A stretch of DNA of 64,000 nt, taken from contig JAEWWU010000007.1 of NCBI GenBank assembly GCA_023396255.1, positions 53,608 through 117,607 of the forward strand. Reading direction: 5' to 3'. A program made the translations under genes and the position numbers. The stretch is from Bacteroidota bacterium (lineage in GTDB: Bacteria; Bacteroidota; Bacteroidia; Bacteroidales; Porphyromonadaceae). Positions 44,926 to 54,847 of this stretch are shown one piece after another. Position 1 is the stretch's first letter, and every line of letters starts with the position of its first letter. Under the pieces are notes generated by a model that saw only the letters and a list, made by a program, of their open reading frames with translations, made no database searches and was not told the origin of the DNA.

Positions 44926-45747
44926 ATGAAGACACTTATTCGCTTTATCGCTTTACTGTGGACATTCACTATGGTTTTTCCTCTTCGGGGGCAAACTGTT
45001 AGAAGTAACAGCTTTGAAATCCCATATGTCGAAACAGCTCCCATAAATCCTCTTAAGGAACCTGCTTCAGAGTTCAAATACCGAGAAGCATTAGGGATGG
45101 CAAGAATTATACCGGTCTTTGCTACCTCCTTCCCTACAGAGTATCGAGCTGCCGTTTCGTATGCCTGCCAGCTAATGGAAGAGAGGCTCCCTACATGTTA
45201 CCCGATCTATGTAAATTTCAAAGAGAAAATTATGGGGAGCCAGGCCGTACGAGTCTTGGTTAATTACACCGAAATTCAGAGTTTCGATGGAACTCTCACG
45301 CATCTCTTAAATAACGCAACAATTAAGAGAGCTGAAACTTACACTCAGGATCCTATCTATCCGAAACCCCTGAAAATAGGGGAAGATTACCCCGATGGAG
45401 AGATAATCCTAAGCACAAAAGATATTTACTATAATGGTCTCATCCCCGAAGAATGTCCCAAAGATAAGTATGATTTGGTAACACTTGTTCTTCATTCCCT
45501 TGGTCGTATTCTTGGTATGGATATAACTGCTTATCCTGCGAACCAAAACTCTTTAGAGGAGTCTATCTCTCCTTTCATTGTTGTTGGTGATGTAACATCC
45601 TCTAATCCCAAAGGATTCAAAACAATTTCTTCTGCGCCTAACTATGCTTCAGCCATTCTTTATTCAAACTTAGCTCCAACGGAGTTTGATAAATTTTCGA
45701 TAACACATAATCATTGGCACAACACATTCCATCAAGAGAGATATTAA
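44926..45747 (+). CDS. 5' part of a frameshifted metallopeptidase-like paralogue
   Basis: The first 273 residues of a protein related to the one just upstream. A signal peptide (about 1-23, ending GQT) is followed by the same domain: KYDLVTLVLHSLGRILGM (about 183-200) keeps the first His of HExxH but has Ser and Arg for Glu and the second His. The frame ends at a TAA at 45745-45747 amid a GAGAGA run. The plus-one frame, open from 45704, continues with DGDWYRIATSQQ and joins the next entry. The domain's later parts are in that second frame, so one gene was broken by a 1-base gain or 2-base loss. A sequencing or assembly error is also possible. Confidence 0.65.
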   Translation: MKTLIRFIALLWTFTMVFPLRGQTVRSNSFEIPYVETAPINPLKEPASEFKYREALGMARIIPVFATSFPTEYRAAVSYACQLMEERLPTCYPIYVNFKEKIMGSQAVRVLVNYTEIQSFDGTLTHLLNNATIKRAETYTQDPIYPKPLKIGEDYPDGEIILSTKDIYYNGLIPEECPKDKYDLVTLVLHSLGRILGMDITAYPANQNSLEESISPFIVVGDVTSSNPKGFKTISSAPNYASAILYSNLAPTEFDKFSITHNHWHNTFHQERY

Positions 45748-45853
45748 GGATGGAGATTGGTATCGAATTGCGACATCTCAACAGCCAGTTATTATTTGCC
45801 CTTTAGGAGACAAGAATCGAAAATATAAACTGCACAGTGAATATGGCAAATAT

Positions 45854-46906
45854 ATGCCTCAATCGTTACGATTCTTTGCCATTGAGCCAGAAAATAGAGA
45901 GACACTACTTTTTCAACCGATAATCAAGAAAGGTGTTGCTATTCACCATATCGGTAGAGGGTTCATAGACGCTCTACTTGTTTCTGGCTGGGTTGAAAGC
46001 AATCCGTTTTTTATCGGAATTGGAAATGAGCAAAAAGAAGCGAACTCTGGCGTAAACAAAGAGTTTATGATCTTTCCAAAATCGAGCAGCCCTACGCGTG
46101 TTTTTTCTACAGATCCATACGTACTATCATCAACAGATGTAGGATACAACGCATATAGTTTCGATAAAAGAGGCACCATAAGCAAGCACGAGACCGGGCT
46201 TTATGTGCAAAGGAAGGATGGGAGAATGGAAAAAATATTCTCTTACGAACACAGCTACCAATTCCCAGGAAACTTAGATCAATTCTGTGGAGAGAACCCT
46301 ATGACCTATTTTGCTGGGAGAAATATGGATGCGTATGCAAAAACAAGCGATGGTCTCATTAAGTTAATGAATGTTGGGTGTCTTGACAACACGAATATTC
46401 CTCAAACATACATACGCTATCTGTACGCTATGGTCGAGCCTGAAAGACCAAAATACACAATAGACGGGAACACGAATATCTTATGCTTTATGGAACGGTT
46501 CTTTAGTCAAGAAATGGAGGTTGTTGAGACGGAGTATCTGTTTGGAGAGCCTATATACACCACCTATCCCGTTTTGCCAGGAGAGTGCAATGTCCAACTC
46601 TCTTCAGAAGACTCAGATGTTACAATAGTTGCAAGAAATAAGGCAGGCGAGACAAAGACCTTCCTCAGACGATTTAAGACAGAAAAAGCTATTGCAGTAA
46701 CCATTAATGGGAAAAACGTCACGATAAAATCAAAGATTCCCATCCATTCTTGTCAAGTTCGCTCCATAATGCCTGTAGAGGATGTCCAAGTAACCCGATC
46801 AGACCGATATACTTGTTCCGGGAAAATCAATAAAGAGGGTAAGTTTATTGCATTTGTTGTAGATTGTAACCACGATTTACACACAGCTCAGTTTATCGTT
46901 CAGTGA
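45854..46906 (+). CDS. 3' part of the frameshifted metallopeptidase-like paralogue
   Basis: 350 residues from the first ATG, but the coding frame is open and protein-like from 45704 upward, so the ATG at 45854 is unlikely to be a natural start. Residues YMPQSLRFFAIEPEN, then HHIGRGFIDALLVSGW, correspond to the H-SIDP-to-GW end of the metallopeptidase-like domain in the upstream paralogue. The rest (about 130-350) is beta-rich, like the sandwich repeats there, but ends without an evident T9SS C-terminal domain. With the previous entry it makes a protein of about 660 residues. No signal peptide of its own, which agrees with its being a fragment. Confidence 0.6.
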   Translation: MPQSLRFFAIEPENRETLLFQPIIKKGVAIHHIGRGFIDALLVSGWVESNPFFIGIGNEQKEANSGVNKEFMIFPKSSSPTRVFSTDPYVLSSTDVGYNAYSFDKRGTISKHETGLYVQRKDGRMEKIFSYEHSYQFPGNLDQFCGENPMTYFAGRNMDAYAKTSDGLIKLMNVGCLDNTNIPQTYIRYLYAMVEPERPKYTIDGNTNILCFMERFFSQEMEVVETEYLFGEPIYTTYPVLPGECNVQLSSEDSDVTIVARNKAGETKTFLRRFKTEKAIAVTINGKNVTIKSKIPIHSCQVRSIMPVEDVQVTRSDRYTCSGKINKEGKFIAFVVDCNHDLHTAQFIVQ

Positions 46907-47086
46907 AAGGATATTGCAAGATGGAACACAATCTTGCAATCCTGTTGCTTTGTGCAACAGTCTCTGTTGAGTGAAAGTAAAAAATCCATCTGAAAATAAT
47001 TAGGTTCTGAAAAATTCAGCATTGGAATCAGTAACTCCAATAATGAGATTTTGCACTAAACTGGCACTATCATATTCGAATTCGGT

Positions 47087-47125
47087 ATCAAAAAAGTCGG
47101 GTTTTCGTATCGAATACCCGACTTT
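47087..47125 (-). terminator. Rho-independent terminator after folD
   Basis: On the minus strand AAAGTCGGGT pairs with ACCCGACTTT over a 13-base loop and continues into TTTTGA. It lies 31 bases past the folD stop and closes the ftsK-to-folD run. Confidence 0.8.
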
Positions 47126-47156
47126 CCTATTCTAAAAAATATTCAATGGATTCTAC

Positions 47157-48047
47157 TTACTTGATCACCTTACGGCTTGCCAACAGCGTATTCTGCATCA
47201 AAGAGACAATGGTCATAGGACCAACTCCCCCGGGAACAGGTGTAATAAAGGAGCACAAAGGCGCCACCTCATCAAACTTAACGTCTCCACAAAGAGCAAA
47301 TCCGCTTTTCTTGGAAGGATCTGCCACCCTCGTGGTACCCACGTCTACTATAACAGCTCCCTTCTTCACCATATCGGCAGTTACAAAATTTGGACGCCCT
47401 AGAGCGGCTATTATAATGTCGGCACCCAAACAGATTTCCTTGATATTGGGGGTATAACTGTTACATACTGTTACAGTAGCATCACCCGGATTTCCTTTTT
47501 GCATCAAAAGAGAAGCAATTGGTTTTCCTACAATATTACTACGTCCCAAAACAACAACGTGCTTGCCACGAGTATCCACTTGATACCGACGCAGTAGTTC
47601 AATAATCCCCATAGGAGTTGCCGGAAGAAAACAGGGAAGCCCTACGCTCATACGCCCCACGTGTACGGGGCTAAAACCATCCACATCCTTGGAAATAGCC
47701 ACGGTCTCTATTACCTTTTGTTCGTCAATATGTTTGGGGAGTGGAAGCTGCACAATGAAACCGTCTATATCAGGGTTATTGTTAAAAGCCTCTACCTGCT
47801 GCAACAGAGCATCTTCTGTAACATCCGGATCCAAACGAACCAATGTTGAGTCGAAGCCAACCTGCTCACAGGCTTTCACTTTCGAAGCCACATAAGTTTC
47901 ACTGCCCCCATCGTGCCCAACCAATATAGCTGCCAAATGAGGTCGTTTTTTGCCTTGCTCTACCAAAGCCTGCACCTGTGCTTTTATTTCTTGTTTTATT
48001 TCTTCGGAAATTTTCTTTCCGTCCAAGATTTGAGTTTTTATTTTCAT
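47157..48047 (-). CDS. folD: Methylenetetrahydrofolate dehydrogenase/cyclohydrolase FolD
   Basis: Bifunctional enzyme interconverting methylene-, methenyl- and formyl-tetrahydrofolate with NADP(H). The catalytic segment has [13 protein letters not shown] (about residues 52-64, with the catalytic Lys), DVDGFSPVH and PCTP replaced by the close [16 protein letters not shown] (about 168-177) binds NADP, and [10 protein letters not shown] (about 270-279) is the C-terminal signature. Length 296. The Cys of the usual PCTP motif is Ala here, a variation seen in some enzymes. Confidence 0.95.
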   Translation of the reverse strand: MKIKTQILDGKKISEEIKQEIKAQVQALVEQGKKRPHLAAILVGHDGGSETYVASKVKACEQVGFDSTLVRLDPDVTEDALLQQVEAFNNNPDIDGFIVQLPLPKHIDEQKVIETVAISKDVDGFSPVHVGRMSVGLPCFLPATPMGIIELLRRYQVDTRGKHVVVLGRSNIVGKPIASLLMQKGNPGDATVTVCNSYTPNIKEICLGADIIIAALGRPNFVTADMVKKGAVIVDVGTTRVADPSKKSGFALCGDVKFDEVAPLCSFITPVPGGVGPMTIVSLMQNTLLASRKVIK

Positions 48048-48079
48048 CTTTTTAGAGATTAGTAGGATTTAATTATTAA

Positions 48080-49417
48080 TTAACGTTTCCGCTTTGCTGC
48101 CATTGCTTTCATAGCTCGCGGATTTTTTGAGTAAGACTGCACCGCCTTCATCATCTTGCGGGCTTGATCAAACTGCTGAATTAGTCTGTTCACTTCCACC
48201 ACCGAGGTACCACTTCCATCTGCAATACGCTTACGCCTTTGTCCATTCAGAATCCCGGGATGCTCCCTCTCTTCCGGTGTCATAGAATAGATAATGGCCT
48301 CGATACTTTTGAAAGCATTATTGTCTATGTCCATATCCTTGATGGCCTTTCCAACCCCTGGAATCATCGAAGCCAATTCCTTGAGGTTTCCCATCTTTTT
48401 AATCTGCTGTATTTGCTTGAGAAAATCATTGAGGTCGAACTGATTCTTAGCAATTCTTGCTTCTAATCGCTGTGCCTCTTTTTCATCGTATTGCTGCTGT
48501 GCTCGCTCAACCAAAGAAACAACATCACCCATTCCCAAAATACGGTCTGCCATACGAGAAGGATGGAAGAGCATAATTGCTTCCATCTTTTCCCCTGTAC
48601 CTATATACTTGATAGGCTTATTCACCACCGTACGGATAGAAAGTGCAGCCCCTCCTCGGGTATCACCGTCCAATTTGGTAAGAACAACCCCGTCGAAGTT
48701 TAGGCGGTTGTTAAACTCGGCAGCTGTATTGACGGCGTCTTGACCAGTCATAGAGTCCACCACGAAGAGAGTTTCGTTGGGAAGAACAGCCTGTTTAATA
48801 TTGCTGATTTCCTGCATCATCTCTTCATCCACCGCCAAGCGCCCAGCTGTGTCTATAATGACAACATCCAATCCATTTTCTTTGGCATACTTAATACTAT
48901 TGAGAGCAATCTGTACAGGGTTTTTACTTTCCAATTCACAGTAAATGGGCACTCCTATGCTTTCGGCCAAAACACGTAATTGTTCCACTGCAGCAGGACG
49001 ATACACGTCACAAGCTACCAAAAGAGGATTGCGGGATTTTTGCGTTTTGAGCATATTGGCAATTTTCCCAGAAAAAGTGGTCTTTCCCGACCCTTGCAAT
49101 CCAGACATAAGAATAATTGCCGGAGAAGCATTGAGATTGATATCCACAGCCTCTCCTCCCATCAACTCCGTCAACTCGTCGTGGACGATCTTTACCATCA
49201 TTTCTCCGGGACGTACAGCAGTCAAAACATTGCGCCCAAGAGCCTTTTCTTTTACTGTATCTGTGAATGTTCGAGCTACTTTATAATTGACATCGGCATC
49301 CAAAAGAGCACGACGCACGTCTTTGAGAGTCTCGGCTACGTTTATTTCTGTGATACGCCCATCCCCCTTTAGGAGCTTAAAGGAGCGTTCCAATCGTTCA
49401 CTTAGATTATCAAACAT
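48080..49417 (-). CDS. ffh: Signal recognition particle protein Ffh
   Basis: GTPase that binds signal peptides of nascent proteins and, with SRP RNA, brings ribosomes to FtsY and Sec. N domain about residues 1-90; G domain with GLQGSGKTTF (about 107-116), DTAGR and TKLDGD; C-terminal M domain from about 320 with Met/Gln-rich helices and the RNA-binding RIADGSGTS stretch near 390-400. The 445-residue length is normal. It is in a run with panD upstream and folD downstream. The ffs RNA gene is 15 kb away in this window. Confidence 0.97.
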   Translation of the reverse strand: MFDNLSERLERSFKLLKGDGRITEINVAETLKDVRRALLDADVNYKVARTFTDTVKEKALGRNVLTAVRPGEMMVKIVHDELTELMGGEAVDINLNASPAIILMSGLQGSGKTTFSGKIANMLKTQKSRNPLLVACDVYRPAAVEQLRVLAESIGVPIYCELESKNPVQIALNSIKYAKENGLDVVIIDTAGRLAVDEEMMQEISNIKQAVLPNETLFVVDSMTGQDAVNTAAEFNNRLNFDGVVLTKLDGDTRGGAALSIRTVVNKPIKYIGTGEKMEAIMLFHPSRMADRILGMGDVVSLVERAQQQYDEKEAQRLEARIAKNQFDLNDFLKQIQQIKKMGNLKELASMIPGVGKAIKDMDIDNNAFKSIEAIIYSMTPEEREHPGILNGQRRKRIADGSGTSVVEVNRLIQQFDQARKMMKAVQSYSKNPRAMKAMAAKRKR

Positions 49418-49443
49418 ATTATTAGGCTGTTCTTAGAATGAGT

Positions 49444-49803
49444 TTAGTTGTTATTTGTCAATTTATTGGTGTTAGTATCTGGGAAAATAACCGTTGGGGA
49501 AAAGGTCTTAGCTTCCTCAAAATCCATCAGAGCATAAGAGATAATTATAACTACATCTTCGGGTTGTGCCCAACGAGCTGCAGGCCCATTGAGACAAATT
49601 ACTCCGCTATCAGCTTTCCCTTCTATGATATAAGTTTCCAAGCGAGCCCCATTATTACAGTTTACCACTTGTACCTTTTCGCCAGGAATCATCCCTGCGG
49701 CCTTAATAAGAGTGCTGTCTATCGTTATACTACCTACGTAGTTTAGATTAGCTTCTGTTATATGCACTCGATGAATTTTTGATTTAAGAACTTCTATCAA
49801 CAT
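49444..49803 (-). CDS. panD: Aspartate 1-decarboxylase precursor
   Basis: Makes beta-alanine for pantothenate and CoA. The proenzyme cleaves itself between Gly and Ser of GSITID (about residues 24-29) to form the pyruvoyl group. [26 protein letters not shown] and NGPAARWA are the family blocks. Length 119. It lies 26 bases before ffh. Confidence 0.96.
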   Translation of the reverse strand: MLIEVLKSKIHRVHITEANLNYVGSITIDSTLIKAAGMIPGEKVQVVNCNNGARLETYIIEGKADSGVICLNGPAARWAQPEDVVIIISYALMDFEEAKTFSPTVIFPDTNTNKLTNNN

Positions 49804-49862
49804 TATTTTTATGCTGCTCCTTTTGGTAAAACTCTTTTTCTATGTCTTTGGTTCAGAAAGAA

Positions 49863-50519
49863 TCATCTCAAATCGATTACTTCTAGACCATTTGTTTCAT
49901 AAGCTTTGTAGCGAAAATCGTCCACGTTCAATGTTTTTCTTTCTTTAATCTGCAAAATTTTGTAATAGGCAACAGCTCCCGACCAATGCACAGTTATGGA
50001 GAGGGGCATTTTGTTCTTACTGCTAAAATGGACTTGAAACGATTCTATACCTCCACCCTGCTTTTGGAATTCTTTCTTCAGAGTACCGCTACAAATCCAC
50101 CCTCCCTTTGATTGCTCCAACTTGTTGAAAACAAAATTCTTGGACGGATTATCCAACAAAGACAATGGATTAGCCGTCCACAATAGATCTTGCTTTTGGG
50201 CATCGACAATAGTTAATGTCTGTTGTTCTTTATCAACGATACGTAGCAAAAAGCCATCATAAGCTTGATCTATATCCTTGTAAAAGAATCGGAAAAATTT
50301 GTCTCTCATCCAAATGGTTCCATTACCTTGCTCCACAACAGCCCCTTTGGAGTCTCTTATTTCTGCAGAAAAAGAGATACTCTTTCCTGTTTTGAGCATT
50401 CTTCCAAAGCTCAGAAACAAGTCCGCCGGGGTGGGTGTCTGTGCCGATGATAGGCATAGAGCTACACATAGAGAACAAAAAGAAGATATTACTAAACGCA
50501 AAGAAACTACACGATTCAT
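49863..50519 (-). CDS. LolA-like outer-membrane lipoprotein carrier
   Basis: A 218-residue periplasmic protein with a signal peptide (about 1-26, ending SSAQ) and the half-barrel LolA fold (about 30-215), recognised from GTIWMRDKFFRF, the TLTIVDAQ pattern and the FQVHFSSKNKMPLSI pair of strands. It would carry lipoproteins from the inner to the outer membrane; in Bacteroidetes such LolA-like genes commonly follow ftsK. It starts 22 bases after the ftsK stop. Confidence 0.85.
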   Translation of the reverse strand: MNRVVSLRLVISSFCSLCVALCLSSAQTPTPADLFLSFGRMLKTGKSISFSAEIRDSKGAVVEQGNGTIWMRDKFFRFFYKDIDQAYDGFLLRIVDKEQQTLTIVDAQKQDLLWTANPLSLLDNPSKNFVFNKLEQSKGGWICSGTLKKEFQKQGGGIESFQVHFSSKNKMPLSITVHWSGAVAYYKILQIKERKTLNVDDFRYKAYETNGLEVIDLR

Positions 50520-50541
50520 AAGAATTTTTTTATTACCTGGT

Positions 50542-53079
50542 TCAACCTATCGACTCTAAGAGTCGCTCCAATGTCATCTCATCCTGAATTAACACCTGAC
50601 GCGGCTTGCTACTGTCTTGAGGGGAGACAATCCCCACTGCCTCCAATTGATCCATAATACGCCCAGCTCTGTTATATCCAATATTGAATCTGCGTTGAAT
50701 ATTGGATGTAGAACCCTGTTGCGAGGAAACAACCATAAGAGCCACTTCTCGAAAAAGAGGATCCACCCCCTCTCCTGTCAAAAGTTCTTTGCCCTTCCCT
50801 GCAACATCCTCCACATACTCCGGCAACTCGTAGGGTTCTAAAGGAGATTCCTGCGTATGTATATGGGTAACAATTTCCTCTGTCTCCGGGGTATCAACAA
50901 GGGCACACTGCAGACGTTGCATTTCTCTTCCTTGGTAGAAGAGCATATCTCCCTTTCCGACCAACAAATTTGCCCCAACACCATCCAAGATGGTACGAGA
51001 ATCGACCTGGGAAAATACCTTAAATGCAATTCGAGCAGGGAAATTGGCCTTAATTATACCGGTGATCACATCGGTAGACGGACGCTGGGTGGCTATGATC
51101 ATATGGATGCCGGCTGCACGTGCTTTCTGTGCAATGCGTGCAATGGGACGCTCAACATCTTTACCTGATGTCATAATGAGATCGGCAAACTCATCCACAA
51201 TAAGTACGATGTAAGGTAAGTATCGGTGTCCGTCCTGTACTTTAAGTTTATTCTCTTTGATCAGAGCATTATATTCTTTTATGTTACGGACCTTGGCCTC
51301 CGTAAGCAATCGATAACGGTTATCCATTTCCAAGCAGACAGAATTCAAAGTAGGTACCACTTTATTCATATCCGTAACAATACATTTATCTTCCCCTTCT
51401 AGTCTGGCCAAATACTGTTTATCAATTCCTTCGTAAATACTAAACTCCAACATTTTGGGGTCTATCAAGAGAAATTTAAGTTCGGATGGAAGCTTGCTAT
51501 ACAACAAAGACGTTATCATTACATTAAGCCCTACACTCTTACCTTGTCCAGTAGCACCAGCAATGAGAAGGTGTGGCATCTTAGCTAAATCGAACATAAA
51601 AACATCATCCGTAATCGTTCGCCCCATAGCAATAGGAAGCTCCATCTTGTTTTCTTGGAATTTCCAACTTGTGAGTAGCGATTTCATACTTACCACACGG
51701 GGCGTTCGATTGGGAACTTCAATCCCAATGGTTCCCTTTCCCGGAATGGGAGCTATGATACGAATTCCTCCATTCGACTTGATACTGAGAGCAATATCGT
51801 CTTCTAAACTGCGGATTCTTGAGATCTTTATTCCTGCTTCTGGGGCTACTTCATAAAGTGTTACCGTTGGTCCTACAGTAACCCGAACCGGAGTTACATT
51901 TATCTTGAAACTATGGAGAGCTTCTATGATCAAATTTTTGACCTCATTGATTTCCCCCATATCAATTTCTTGCTGCTGCTCATCCCTGCTTTCCAGCAAA
52001 TCAATAGAAGGGAAAACATAGGCGTCCGGATAGTCCCTATTAAATCTAACACTACCGTTCCTGTTGATATCCATACTTACCGGCTGTGATCCCTGATCTC
52101 CTTTGGCCAAAACGACTTCGATGTTTCCTTCTTCCATCGGCAATAGATCGATGGTTTCGTGAGAAGGTTTGTTTTCCGAAATATTATCTTGGGCTAAAAT
52201 AGAATTGGAGACTTCTGTCTTCTGCTCAGTGGTGCCCAGAACAGAATCCCCCCCTACCTCCAAATTCCCCATGTCTTTATCGTCGGGGAGGTCTTCAACA
52301 TTTTGTTCTGAAACAGAGGTCTCTTTTACCAATTTTTCGGTCTTCTTCAACGTTGTTTCCTTATCCTTCGTTCTCTTTTCTCGAATCATCTTCCCGGGAG
52401 CTTTCACCCAAGAAAGACTCAAAAAAGAACGCATCGTATCTACCGCTTCTTTATGCACCACGGTGGCTATAATCCACGCACTACAAACGATAATGATGCA
52501 CAATCCAACTAAGCCGATAGAGCCGCTTAGCACACGGACCCATTCGTCCCCGTATAATCCGCCCAAGCGAAAAGGAAATTCATATGCAATAACCGATGCC
52601 ACCGTAGAAAAAGTCAAAGAAGCCCACAGGGCAGACACCGAGAAAAACACAAATCGCTTCACCAAATTGATTCTTCGAATAACCCCTATCGATTTTATAG
52701 CAATTGTTCCAAGATAAAAAATGAGGAAAAGAGAGCCAATACCAAGAAATTCATCAACTATTTTCTGTGCCAAATAGGCTCCATACACCTTGCCCCAATT
52801 ACTAACGGGAGCCTTCATCAAAATAATTTCAGAAACAGATGCGTTGTTTATTACGCTTTGGTCTTTGTCTCCGACAAAAAAGAACGACACGATGGATACC
52901 GAAACAAATAGAGTAATTCCCAATAGGACCAACCCTATAATAGCCTTTAACCTACCGTGCCCGGAAACATCGGACAAATTGCTTTTTATCGTTCTAAAAA
53001 ACTGTTTCACCGGATTTTTTTTAGAAGGGCTTCCCCCCTTAGTCATCCTTTTATTTTTTGAGGTGTTTGTTCGAGACAT
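50542..53079 (-). CDS. ftsK: FtsK/SpoIIIE DNA translocase
   Basis: Septal DNA pump that clears the chromosome terminus at division. Four membrane helices (about residues 45-215) are followed by a charged linker (about 225-370), then the motor with GATGQGKSVGLN (Walker A, about 500-511), LLIDPK, VLIVDEFADL (Walker B) and IATQRPSTDVITG. The C-terminal gamma winged helix (about 770-845) contains SQQGSTSNIQRRF and YNRAGRIMDQLE, used to read orienting sequences. The 845-residue length is typical of Bacteroidetes. A strong promoter is about 130 bases upstream. Confidence 0.96.
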   Translation of the reverse strand: MSRTNTSKNKRMTKGGSPSKKNPVKQFFRTIKSNLSDVSGHGRLKAIIGLVLLGITLFVSVSIVSFFFVGDKDQSVINNASVSEIILMKAPVSNWGKVYGAYLAQKIVDEFLGIGSLFLIFYLGTIAIKSIGVIRRINLVKRFVFFSVSALWASLTFSTVASVIAYEFPFRLGGLYGDEWVRVLSGSIGLVGLCIIIVCSAWIIATVVHKEAVDTMRSFLSLSWVKAPGKMIREKRTKDKETTLKKTEKLVKETSVSEQNVEDLPDDKDMGNLEVGGDSVLGTTEQKTEVSNSILAQDNISENKPSHETIDLLPMEEGNIEVVLAKGDQGSQPVSMDINRNGSVRFNRDYPDAYVFPSIDLLESRDEQQQEIDMGEINEVKNLIIEALHSFKINVTPVRVTVGPTVTLYEVAPEAGIKISRIRSLEDDIALSIKSNGGIRIIAPIPGKGTIGIEVPNRTPRVVSMKSLLTSWKFQENKMELPIAMGRTITDDVFMFDLAKMPHLLIAGATGQGKSVGLNVMITSLLYSKLPSELKFLLIDPKMLEFSIYEGIDKQYLARLEGEDKCIVTDMNKVVPTLNSVCLEMDNRYRLLTEAKVRNIKEYNALIKENKLKVQDGHRYLPYIVLIVDEFADLIMTSGKDVERPIARIAQKARAAGIHMIIATQRPSTDVITGIIKANFPARIAFKVFSQVDSRTILDGVGANLLVGKGDMLFYQGREMQRLQCALVDTPETEEIVTHIHTQESPLEPYELPEYVEDVAGKGKELLTGEGVDPLFREVALMVVSSQQGSTSNIQRRFNIGYNRAGRIMDQLEAVGIVSPQDSSKPRQVLIQDEMTLERLLESIG

Positions 53080-53211
53080 TTTTTATTCTGGGTCTTTTCG
53101 GTAGCCATTTACTCAATAATACAATGGAGAATTACACATCCCAACTAACGTGGATTTGAGCTCTGTTCCAACGAAACAGTCCAATGAGTCAATCCTCCCC
53201 AATTGTATCTG

Positions 53212-53241
53212 CAAAGGTAACGAATTCCGTTGTCTATACAA
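53212..53241 (-). promoter_or_regulatory. Predicted promoter for ftsK-lolA-panD-ffh-folD
   Basis: On the minus strand TTG (53241-53239), a 19-base spacer and TACCTTTG (53219-53212) match the consensus exactly. Start near 53207, leader about 128 bases. Confidence 0.75.
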
Positions 53242-53513
53242 TTTGTTAGGAACTAAGCAGAAGAAAAGAGAATTATCGCTTTTTTCACTTGGGAGAAAAA
53301 CGTTATTCGTCATTCGCCTACAAATGCCTCATCCATATTATAAAAGGAAATTTTTGAGAACGAAGGCAATTCTTCGTTTAAAGAGTAGCATAAGAAAAAA
53401 TGGGTAACAAACAGATTATCCCCGAAAATCTATAAACAGACCCCGAAACATCGCTCCAAAAATAAATCATAAGGTTTGAGCTCAAAATACCTTCTTTCCA
53501 AGCTGTTGCAAGG

Positions 53514-53544
53514 TTGTACAATCATAAAGTATTTAATACCTTTG
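53514..53544 (+). promoter_or_regulatory. Predicted promoter for serC-serA
   Basis: TTG at 53514-53516, a 20-base spacer and TACCTTTG at 53537-53544. Start near 53549, leader about 120 bases. Confidence 0.7.
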
Positions 53545-53668
53545 TGGGAGATATTTAGAAAAGAGGGAGGTACTCCTTCTTTATAAGAAAAAGGCTTTGT
53601 AAAAGGGTCTAAACGAGAAGGTAAATACGATATTCAAAAATATAAATCACTTAAATTGGCTGACTATT

Positions 53669-54751
53669 ATGAAGAAGCACAATTTTTCTGCCGGTCCCTC
53701 AATCTTGAATGAGGGAGTTATCAAAAACTCTGCAGACGCAGTTATCAATTTTGCAGGTACAGGGCTTTCTCTGCTTGAAGTATCTCACCGTGGTAAGGAG
53801 TTTACAGCTGTAATCGAAGAAGCTGCTCAGCTTTTCAAAGAACTCCTTGATATCCCTGTTGGATATGAAGTAGTTTTCCTCGGAGGAGGAGCCAGCCTAC
53901 AATTCTATATGGCTCCGCTCAACTTGATGCATAAGAAGGCTGCCTATATCAATACAGGTACGTGGGCGACCAACGCTATCAAGCAAGCCGGATATGTGGC
54001 GAAAGTTTTTGGTGGAGAAGTAGAGGTATTGGCTTCAAGCGAAGATAAAAACTTCACCTATATACCTAAAAATTTCGCTATCCCCGAAGATGTAGACTAT
54101 TTCCACTACACATCTAACAACACCATCTACGGATCTGAAATACGCAAAGATTTCGACTGCAAAGCTCGTCTTGTTTGCGATATGTCCAGTGACATTTTCA
54201 GTCGCCCCATAGACATCAGTAAGTATGACCTCATCTATGGAGGAGCACAGAAAAACTTAGCTCCTGCCGGTGTGACATTTGCGATTGTTCGCCAAGATGC
54301 CTTAGGACAGTTCGAACGCCCAATCCCAACGATGTTGGATTACAACACCCATATAAAGAAGGGATCTATGTTCAATACCCCTCCTGTATTCCCCATTTAT
54401 GTTGCTTTGCAAACTCTTAAATGGTACAAAGAATTGGGTGGTATCAAGGTTTTGGAAAAACGTAACCTTGACAAGGCAGCTGTTCTTTATGATGAAATCG
54501 ATCGTAACAAGTTGTTCCGTGGGACAGTTGCCACAGAAGACCGTTCTATTATGAATGTTTGCTTTGTAATGAATGAAGAGTACAAAGACCTCGAAGCCGA
54601 ATTTGCGACTTTTGCTGCCGAACGAGGGATGAGTGGAATTAAAGGACACCGCTCTGTTGGTGGCTTCCGTGCCAGTCTTTACAATGCACTCGAAATGGAC
54701 AGCGTAAAGGCTCTCGTGGATACAATGAAAGAATTTGAAAGCAAACACTAA
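53669..54751 (+). CDS. serC: Phosphoserine aminotransferase
   Basis: PLP enzyme converting 3-phosphohydroxypyruvate and glutamate to phosphoserine and 2-oxoglutarate. NFSAGPSIL near residues 4-12 is the N-terminal signature, [12 protein letters not shown] near 190-201 holds the PLP Lys, and [16 protein letters not shown] near 328-343 the C-terminal phosphate-binding block. The 360-residue length is standard. First gene of a serine-synthesis unit. Confidence 0.97.
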   Translation: MKKHNFSAGPSILNEGVIKNSADAVINFAGTGLSLLEVSHRGKEFTAVIEEAAQLFKELLDIPVGYEVVFLGGGASLQFYMAPLNLMHKKAAYINTGTWATNAIKQAGYVAKVFGGEVEVLASSEDKNFTYIPKNFAIPEDVDYFHYTSNNTIYGSEIRKDFDCKARLVCDMSSDIFSRPIDISKYDLIYGGAQKNLAPAGVTFAIVRQDALGQFERPIPTMLDYNTHIKKGSMFNTPPVFPIYVALQTLKWYKELGGIKVLEKRNLDKAAVLYDEIDRNKLFRGTVATEDRSIMNVCFVMNEEYKDLEAEFATFAAERGMSGIKGHRSVGGFRASLYNALEMDSVKALVDTMKEFESKH

Positions 54752-54766
54752 TTAAAAACAAACAGT

Positions 54767-54819
54767 CTATGCTCTGCTCCGGTTGTTTTCATTAATGGAC
54801 TCCGGATCGCAGAGCATAG
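54767..54819 (+). promoter_or_regulatory. Large hairpin between serC and serA
   Basis: CTATGCTCTGC pairs with GCAGAGCATAG (11 bp), then TCCGG with CCGGA (5 bp) after a 2-base bulge, closing a 19-base loop. It lies 16 bases after serC and 29 before serA. No T-run follows (GTCTTTAAT), so it is more likely an mRNA-stabilising or attenuating element than a simple terminator. Confidence 0.6.
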
Positions 54820-54847
54820 GTCTTTAATATGTAAAGGAAAAACGATT

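Larger units (their letters stand above)
53080..53668. other. Intergenic region with divergent promoters
   Basis: About 590 bases between ftsK (minus) and serC (plus), holding the two promoters listed separately. A GGAGGTACTCC palindrome lies in the serC leader near 53567. No gene is seen; the plus-strand frame at 53150-53407 spans the ftsK promoter and lacks coding character. Confidence 0.6.

Noticed and set aside
52169..52717. 182-codon plus-strand frame inside ftsK
   Set aside because: Lies wholly antisense to a strongly supported FtsK gene, in its linker and membrane region, with no motif and no promoter.
53549..53668. Possible riboswitch in the serC leader
   Set aside because: The 120-base leader has only a small GGAGGTACTCC palindrome and no known aptamer pattern.
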